DNA of 9,738 nt from contig CAMGCN010000015.1 of assembly GCA_946040935.1 (NCBI GenBank), positions 1-9,738 on the forward strand, in the 5' to 3' direction. Positions 5,315-9,738 of this stretch are shown here, piece after piece. The notes under the pieces were generated by a model. The model saw only the letters and a list, made by a program, of their open reading frames with translations. It did not search any database and had not been told where the DNA came from. Origin of the DNA: an uncultured Clostridia bacterium. GTDB lineage: Bacteria; Bacillota; Clostridia; Oscillospirales; CAG-272. The first letter of the stretch is position 1. Each line of letters starts with the position of its first letter. The translations under genes were made by a program, and so were the position numbers.

Positions 5315-6838
5315 ATGAAAAAAACAAAGAAATTCATATTCGACGGAATGTTGCTTACGGCAACGGCGCTTATTATGCGAACTGTCGGCGTTGTTTTCAA
5401 CGCATATATTTCAGACAAATTAACGAAAAGCGGCATGGGACTTTTTACCCTTGTTATGAGCGTCTATTCCTTTGCCGTGACTTTTGCCACATCGGGAATT
5501 AATCTCGCCGCAACACGACTTACCGCAGAGGCGATGGGGCACGGCAACAGCAGGGAAATAAGAGACGCTATGGTGCGCTGTATTATATACAGTCTTTTTT
5601 TCGGATGCGTAGGAGGTATGGGACTGTATTTCGGCGCAGAGTTCTTCGGCGGAGTTCTCATGGGAGACGAACGTACGGTTCCGTCCCTCAGGCTTTTATC
5701 CTTCGGTTTGCCGTATCTTTCTGTTTCAAGTGCGCTCAACGGCTATTTTACGGCGGTGAGACGCGTTATCAAGAGCGCGGCGTGCCAGTTTTTCGAGCAG
5801 TTATTGAAAATCCTGTTTACGGTGCTCGGCTTTGCGGCGTTTCTGGACAGAGGACTCGAATATGGGTGTCTTGCGCTTGTCGGCGCGTCTATGCTCGCCG
5901 AGACGCTGTCTGCGCTTTTGGCATTTATTCTGTATATTGCCGACCTCAAAAAGCACAATGACCGAAGCGGCGGACGTGTGAGCGGACTTACGGGAAAACT
6001 GTGTGGTATTGCGCTTCCGGTTGCCGTCAGTGCATACTTTCGTTCGGGACTTCTCACCGCAGAGCATATGCTCATACCGTGGGGACTTAAACGGAGCGGA
6101 GTAGGTGCGGACGCGGCGCTCGCTTCATACGGAGTGGTGCAGGGTATGGTGCTTCCTGTTGTGCTTTACCCCTCGGCATTTATCGCGGCGTTCACATCGC
6201 TTTTGATTCCCGAATTTGCCGAGGACATAGCCTCGGGAGAAAGGGAAAGAAACAACCGTATCGCCGACAGAGCGATAGGCGCAACCCTCGTTTTTTCGAT
6301 AGGAGTCGCCGCCGTCATGATGAGCTTTTCCGAGCCGCTTGGCCTTGCAATATACAAAAGCCGCGAGTGCGGATATTTCATACGGCTGATAGGTGCTCTC
6401 ATTCCCGTTATGTACCTTGACGGAGTAGTGGACGCCATGCTGAAAGGCATGGGATATCAGTTTTATTCTATGGTGGTTAATATAATAGACGCTCTCGTTT
6501 CCTGCGCGTGCGTTTTTGTTCTCGTACCGCGAATGGGTATAAACGGCTATGTTGTTACTATTTTTATCGGAGAAATACTGAATTTTGCATTGAGCATATC
6601 AAAGCTCCTCGCTCATTCGGATATTCGCGTTCAGGTGTTTAAGAGGGTTGTTTTTCCGCTTGCCGCGGGAATCGGCGCAACGAGTATAGCACACCTCATT
6701 TTCAGATGTACGAGTGTGAATTTCTGGCTGCAGATTATTGTTGCCTGTGCAATATATATTTGTCTTTTGTTCACTACAGGTTCCCTTGATTTTTTCGGCG
6801 TAATCCGCCGTCGCAGACAAAGAGATAAATCTTTATAG
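5315..6838 (+). CDS. SpoVB-like polysaccharide / lipid-linked sugar flippase (MOP superfamily)
   Basis: A 507-residue polytopic membrane protein of the MATE / oligosaccharide flippase / MurJ superfamily, closest in pattern to the stage V sporulation protein B (SpoVB) and YtgP branch. It has about 14 hydrophobic segments. Family features: GMLLTATALIMRTVG in the first helix (11-25), the SGMGLF motif at the first loop (39-44), LNGYFTAVRR (141-150), PSAFIAAFTSLLIPEFAE at the start of the second half (286-303), and DAMLKGMGYQ (373-382). It is expected to move a lipid-linked cell-wall or exopolysaccharide precursor across the cytoplasmic membrane. SpoVB acts in spore cortex synthesis, but several paralogues per genome are usual, so the specific substrate is open. 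The N-terminal sequence fits the family start, yet no Shine-Dalgarno is visible within 20 nt upstream. The C-terminus is short and basic (RRRRQRDKSL). It is preceded by a terminator, so it should have its own promoter. Confidence 0.88.
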   Translation: MKKTKKFIFDGMLLTATALIMRTVGVVFNAYISDKLTKSGMGLFTLVMSVYSFAVTFATSGINLAATRLTAEAMGHGNSREIRDAMVRCIIYSLFFGCVGGMGLYFGAEFFGGVLMGDERTVPSLRLLSFGLPYLSVSSALNGYFTAVRRVIKSAACQFFEQLLKILFTVLGFAAFLDRGLEYGCLALVGASMLAETLSALLAFILYIADLKKHNDRSGGRVSGLTGKLCGIALPVAVSAYFRSGLLTAEHMLIPWGLKRSGVGADAALASYGVVQGMVLPVVLYPSAFIAAFTSLLIPEFAEDIASGERERNNRIADRAIGATLVFSIGVAAVMMSFSEPLGLAIYKSRECGYFIRLIGALIPVMYLDGVVDAMLKGMGYQFYSMVVNIIDALVSCACVFVLVPRMGINGYVVTIFIGEILNFALSISKLLAHSDIRVQVFKRVVFPLAAGIGATSIAHLIFRCTSVNFWLQIIVACAIYICLLFTTGSLDFFGVIRRRRQRDKSL

Positions 6839-6906
6839 GAATTTATATATACTTGCGGCAAAACCGAAATGTTATAATTCGCGGCAGATTTCCGTGAGCC
6901 GTGAGT

Positions 6907-7017
6907 AATAAGACGCAATAAAAATCTACGTCAAAATCATGCAATAAACATTGTTTTGACGTAGATTTGTTATACTTTTTCCGCGCGGGCGACTGTTTTT
7001 TGTCCCTGCGTCTTATT
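6907..7017. repeat. Outer inverted repeat enclosing the terminator between convergent genes
   Basis: AATAAGACGCA (6907-6917) and TGCGTCTTATT (7007-7017) are exact reverse complements about 89 bp apart. They enclose the 15-bp stem at 6922-6968. The right arm covers the alaS stop codon. The nested arrangement could be a folded 3' end, or a small mobile-element-like remnant; no target duplication is apparent. Confidence 0.4.
6922..6976. terminator. Bidirectional terminator between convergent flippase and alaS
   Basis: AAATCTACGTCAAAA (6922-6936) pairs exactly with TTTTGACGTAGATTT (6954-6968) across a 17-nt loop. On the plus strand the stem runs into a T-rich stretch (TTTGTTATACTTTTT). On the minus strand it runs into TTTTTATTG. 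It sits between genes that converge, so it probably ends both transcripts. The loop is longer than usual for an intrinsic terminator, which lowers certainty a little. Confidence 0.7.
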
Positions 7018-9655
7018 TTAACATTTTCTCAACTGTAGGAACTACTGCTTCAAGAGCGTCCTGAATTTTGGAGGCGTCCTTACCGCCGCTCGTTGCCGAG
7101 TCAGGCCTGCCGCCGCCGTTTCCGCCTGCGATGGGGGATATAGTCTTGAGCACGTTGCCTGCATGAACTCCTGCCGCAACGGCGTTTTTACCGCAGGTAC
7201 ATACAAAGTTGATTTTATTATCGAGATTTGTTGAGAGAACGACTACTGCGTTGGGCATATTCGCTTTAACCTGATCGCATATATCGCGGGCGACCGACAG
7301 CGCAATTCCCTCTGTCTTTTCAGCGATTATTTTGAGTGAGCCGACCATAGTGACATTCTTGAGCAGTTCTTCTGTCTGTGCCGCCGCCATTCTTGCGTTC
7401 AGAGAGTCGATTTCCTTATGCGCGTCGCGAAGCTCACGCTGAACCTGAATAACCTTTTTTGCAATTTCGGCTATATTGCCGATCTTCAGCTCTTTAGCTG
7501 TCGCATGAATGAGATTGTCTCTTTCATCAAGTAGCTCAAGGACTCCCATGCCCGTTGTACCCTCAATCCTGCGTACGCCTGCCGCAACGCCCGTCTCGCT
7601 TATAATCTTGAAAAGTCCCAGCTTTGCGGTGTTGTCCTGGTGAGTACCGCCGCAGAATTCGGTCGAAAAGTCGCCCATTTTAACTACGCGGACAACGTCG
7701 CCGTACTTTTCGCTGAAGAGAGCCATGGCGCCCATTTTTTTAGCGCTTTCAACGTCGGTTTCTACCGTGTCTATAACTTCGCCGCGAAGAATTTCTTCGT
7801 TTACGAGCCTTTCCGTCTCGGCGAGTTCTTCTTTTGTCATGGCGGTGAAGTGGGAGAAGTCGAAACGAACGCGATGCTCGTCTACATAAGAGCCCGCCTG
7901 TTCAACATGAGTTCCCAGCACACGGCGAAGAGCCGCCTGAAGGATGTGTGCCGCAGAGTGATTTCTCTTTATCGCCTCTCGTCTTTCTGCGTCTATTTTA
8001 GCCGTGACTTCGTCAGATACGCTTATCTTTCCCTCTACGACTTCTCCGAAATGCAGGAAAACGCCCTCGTGCTTTTTTGTGTCGGTGATTTTAACTTTAC
8101 CGTTCTTTGAGATGATATATCCCGTGTCGCCTACCTGACCTCCGCTTTCCGCATAGAAAGGTGTTTTGTCAAGTACTATGGCTATATTGCCCTCGTGTGC
8201 GTTTCCGATAGGAGTGTTGCTTTCCATATCTATAATAGCTATGACTTTGGATGTGCTCTCAACCTCGGTATATCCCGTAAATACGGTCTTCTGGGATTTG
8301 TCGAGAAAATCAAAAGTCTCGTCGCTCCATGCGAAATCTCCGAGAGAGCTTCTTGCGTTTCTCGCGCGCTCCTTTTGGTCGTTCATGAGGGCGTGGAAGC
8401 CGTCTTCATCTATTTTCAGTCCGTTTTCCTGCGCTATTTCACGCGTTAAATCGAGCGGAAAACCGAATGTGTCATTGAGCTTAAATACATCCTCGCCTGC
8501 GAGTATGTTTTCTTTCGCGCTCTTTATCTTCGAGATAATTTCGCCGAGCTTTTCAATACCTGAATCGATAGTGAGCGAGAAGCGCTCTTCCTCGATTGTG
8601 ACTACTTTTTTAATATAGTCGAGCTTTTCGGTAAGCTCGGGGTATGCGGAGTAATTCTCTTTTGCGACAACATCGCATATATCCGAAAGGAAAAGACCTT
8701 TTATGCCGAGCAGACGCCCGTGCCTTGCCGCACGGCGAAGAAGTCTGCGGAGTACATAGCCGCGGCCTTCGTTCGAGGGTACAACTCCGTCGCAGATAAG
8801 GAATGTCGTGCTTCTTATGTGGTCTGTGATAACTCGAAGAGAAATATCCTTTTTCGGGTCGTCTCCGTAATGTACGTTGGCCTTTTCCGAGATTGCCGCC
8901 ATTATATTCCCCACAGTGTCAACCTCGAACAGATTGTTTACCCCCTGCATAATGCAGGCAATGCGTTCGAGTCCCATACCCGTGTCGATATTGGGATGTT
9001 CAAGGGGAGTATAGCCGCCCTTGCCGTCTCCGTCAAATTGAGTAAAGACAAGATTCCAGAATTCCATAAAGCGGTCGCAGTCACAGCCCGGTTTACAGTC
9101 AGGCGAGCCGCAACCGTATTCTTCGCCGCGGTCGAAATAAATCTCCGAGCAGGGACCGCAGGGGCCGGAGCCGATTTCCCAGAAGTTGTCCTCTTTTCCG
9201 AGGCGAACTATTTTCTGCTCCGGAATGCCTATCATTTTATTCCAAAGTTCAAATGCCTCGTCGTCATTTTCGTATATTGTTACCCAAAGACGCTCCTCGG
9301 GCATTTTAAGCTTTGTGGTGATGAATTCCCACGCCCATGATATAGCGTCCTTTTTGAAATAGTCGCCGAATGAGAAGTTGCCGAGCATTTCAAAGTATGT
9401 GCCGTGACGCGCGGTGATGCCGACACGTTCTATATCAGGGGTTCTTATACACTTCTGACATGTAGTCATACGATGGCGAGGAGGTTCTTCCTCTCCCGTA
9501 AAGAATTTCTTGAGGGGTGCCATGCCCGCGTTAATAAGCAAAAGCGATTTATCATTTATCGGTACAAGAGGGAAGCTCTTGTGTCTTAAGTGTCCTTTCG
9601 ACTCGTAAAAGGAAAGAAACATCTCTCTTAAATCGTTAAGCGATGTCCACTCCAT
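7013..9655 (-). CDS. alaS: Alanyl-tRNA synthetase (complete)
   Basis: An 880-residue cytoplasmic enzyme that charges tRNA-Ala with alanine and clears mischarged serine and glycine. The class II catalytic domain spans about 1-235, with the motif 1-2 region (RTPDIERVGITARHGTYFEMLGN split around 71-93) and motif 3 at DTGMGLERIA (224-233). A Cys-rich loop (GCGSPDCKPGCDCDR, 181-195) precedes MEFWNLVF, as is common in Firmicutes AlaS. The tRNA-recognition region follows to about 460. The editing domain contains its zinc-site residues His566 and His570 (HSAAH) and Cys668 and His672 (CGGTH), so editing should be intact. The DHHA1/C-Ala region ends with the glycine-rich GGNGGGRPD motif (844-852). Length is normal and no frameshift is seen. 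The ATG at 9655 has AGGAGG 7 nt upstream. Firmicutes alaS is often controlled by a T-box leader, but the contig ends too soon to show one. Confidence 0.98.
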   Translation of the reverse strand: MEWTSLNDLREMFLSFYESKGHLRHKSFPLVPINDKSLLLINAGMAPLKKFFTGEEEPPRHRMTTCQKCIRTPDIERVGITARHGTYFEMLGNFSFGDYFKKDAISWAWEFITTKLKMPEERLWVTIYENDDEAFELWNKMIGIPEQKIVRLGKEDNFWEIGSGPCGPCSEIYFDRGEEYGCGSPDCKPGCDCDRFMEFWNLVFTQFDGDGKGGYTPLEHPNIDTGMGLERIACIMQGVNNLFEVDTVGNIMAAISEKANVHYGDDPKKDISLRVITDHIRSTTFLICDGVVPSNEGRGYVLRRLLRRAARHGRLLGIKGLFLSDICDVVAKENYSAYPELTEKLDYIKKVVTIEEERFSLTIDSGIEKLGEIISKIKSAKENILAGEDVFKLNDTFGFPLDLTREIAQENGLKIDEDGFHALMNDQKERARNARSSLGDFAWSDETFDFLDKSQKTVFTGYTEVESTSKVIAIIDMESNTPIGNAHEGNIAIVLDKTPFYAESGGQVGDTGYIISKNGKVKITDTKKHEGVFLHFGEVVEGKISVSDEVTAKIDAERREAIKRNHSAAHILQAALRRVLGTHVEQAGSYVDEHRVRFDFSHFTAMTKEELAETERLVNEEILRGEVIDTVETDVESAKKMGAMALFSEKYGDVVRVVKMGDFSTEFCGGTHQDNTAKLGLFKIISETGVAAGVRRIEGTTGMGVLELLDERDNLIHATAKELKIGNIAEIAKKVIQVQRELRDAHKEIDSLNARMAAAQTEELLKNVTMVGSLKIIAEKTEGIALSVARDICDQVKANMPNAVVVLSTNLDNKINFVCTCGKNAVAAGVHAGNVLKTISPIAGGNGGGRPDSATSGGKDASKIQDALEAVVPTVEKMLK

Positions 9656-9662
9656 TTGTCAA

Positions 9663-9668
9663 CCTCCT
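9663..9668 (-). promoter_or_regulatory. alaS: Ribosome binding site of alaS
   Basis: Consensus AGGAGG on the minus strand, 7 nt before the ATG at 9655. Only about 25 more genomic bases lie upstream before the adapter begins, so no promoter or T-box can be judged. Confidence 0.85.
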
Positions 9669-9693
9669 AAATCAAAAAATATCAACCTATATT

Positions 9694-9738
9694 CTGTCTC
9701 TTATACACATCTGACGCTGCCGACGAAGGCTTAGGTGT
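9694..9738 (-). other. Nextera adapter: Tn5 mosaic end, Read 1 adapter, i5 index, start of P5
   Basis: This is synthetic library sequence. CTGTCTCTTATACACATCT (9694-9712) is the 19-bp mosaic end read outward from an insert. GACGCTGCCGACGA (9713-9726) completes the reverse complement of the Nextera Read 1 transposase adapter. AGGCTTAG (9727-9734) is the reverse complement of CTAAGCCT, the index I recall as i5 S508. GTGT (9735-9738) is the beginning of the P5 flow-cell end. The order and junctions are exactly those of a read that ran through a short insert. It is not a natural transposon. Confidence 0.97.

Noticed and set aside
5605..5961. Plus-strand overlapping frame inside the flippase gene
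   Set aside because: It is a frame shadow of the flippase, Arg- and Cys-rich with no family resemblance and no ribosome binding site evidence.
7640..9340. Several plus-strand frames (150-206 codons) opposite alaS
   Set aside because: AlaS is complete and conserved throughout; these are antisense shadows caused by its codon usage.
9656..9693. T-box leader upstream of alaS
   Set aside because: T-boxes are common before alaS in Firmicutes, but only 38 genomic bases remain here and none show T-box features.
9694..9712. A Tn5-type mosaic end that could mark a mobile element
   Set aside because: It is followed directly by Nextera adapter, index and P5 sequence, so it is a library artefact.

Overview
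The window looks like one complete short assembly contig from a low-to-moderate GC Firmicute, most likely a Clostridia-type anaerobe. Evidence for this: strong AGGAGG-type ribosome binding sites, a TTG start, tightly packed operons, a SpoVB-like flippase, and the gene set ABC ATPase / ABC-2 permease / GldG-like / DUF4340 that is familiar from Clostridia. This is inference from protein style, not from a marker-gene search. Both ends carry sequencing-library adapter, not genome: bases 1-9 match the inner end of the Tn5 mosaic end, and 9694-9738 is a Nextera mosaic end, Read 1 adapter, i5 index and start of P5. Genomic sequence is therefore about 10-9693.

Layout. 1-4107 (minus strand) is a four-gene operon read right to left: ABC ATPase (TTG start), seven- to eight-helix ABC-2 permease (4-bp overlap), GldG-like membrane-anchored extracytoplasmic protein (14-bp gap), and a DUF4340 protein (1-bp gap) whose 3' part is lost at the contig edge. 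Together they make an envelope ABC system resembling GldA/GldF/GldG of Bacteroidetes, with unknown substrate. 4108-4262 is a divergent promoter region with a perfect 12-bp inverted repeat. 4263-5081 (plus) encodes a sugar-phosphate isomerase/epimerase-like TIM barrel. 5082-5314 is a very AT-rich gap with a -10-like box, an 11-bp-period direct repeat and a very strong hairpin terminator. 5315-6838 (plus) encodes a SpoVB/MATE/MurJ-superfamily polysaccharide or lipid-linked sugar flippase with no visible Shine-Dalgarno. 6839-7012 holds a terminator between convergent genes, nested inside a longer inverted repeat. 7013-9655 (minus) is complete alaS, alanyl-tRNA synthetase; its leader is cut off 38 bases upstream by the adapter.

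The ABC operon is a coherent functional unit. The isomerase, flippase and alaS appear to be independent transcription units. I see no RNA genes, CRISPR, insertion sequence, phage or defence genes. The strongest unusual observations are the adapter ends, the divergent-region inverted repeat, the possible short transcript before the flippase and the flippase's missing ribosome binding site.
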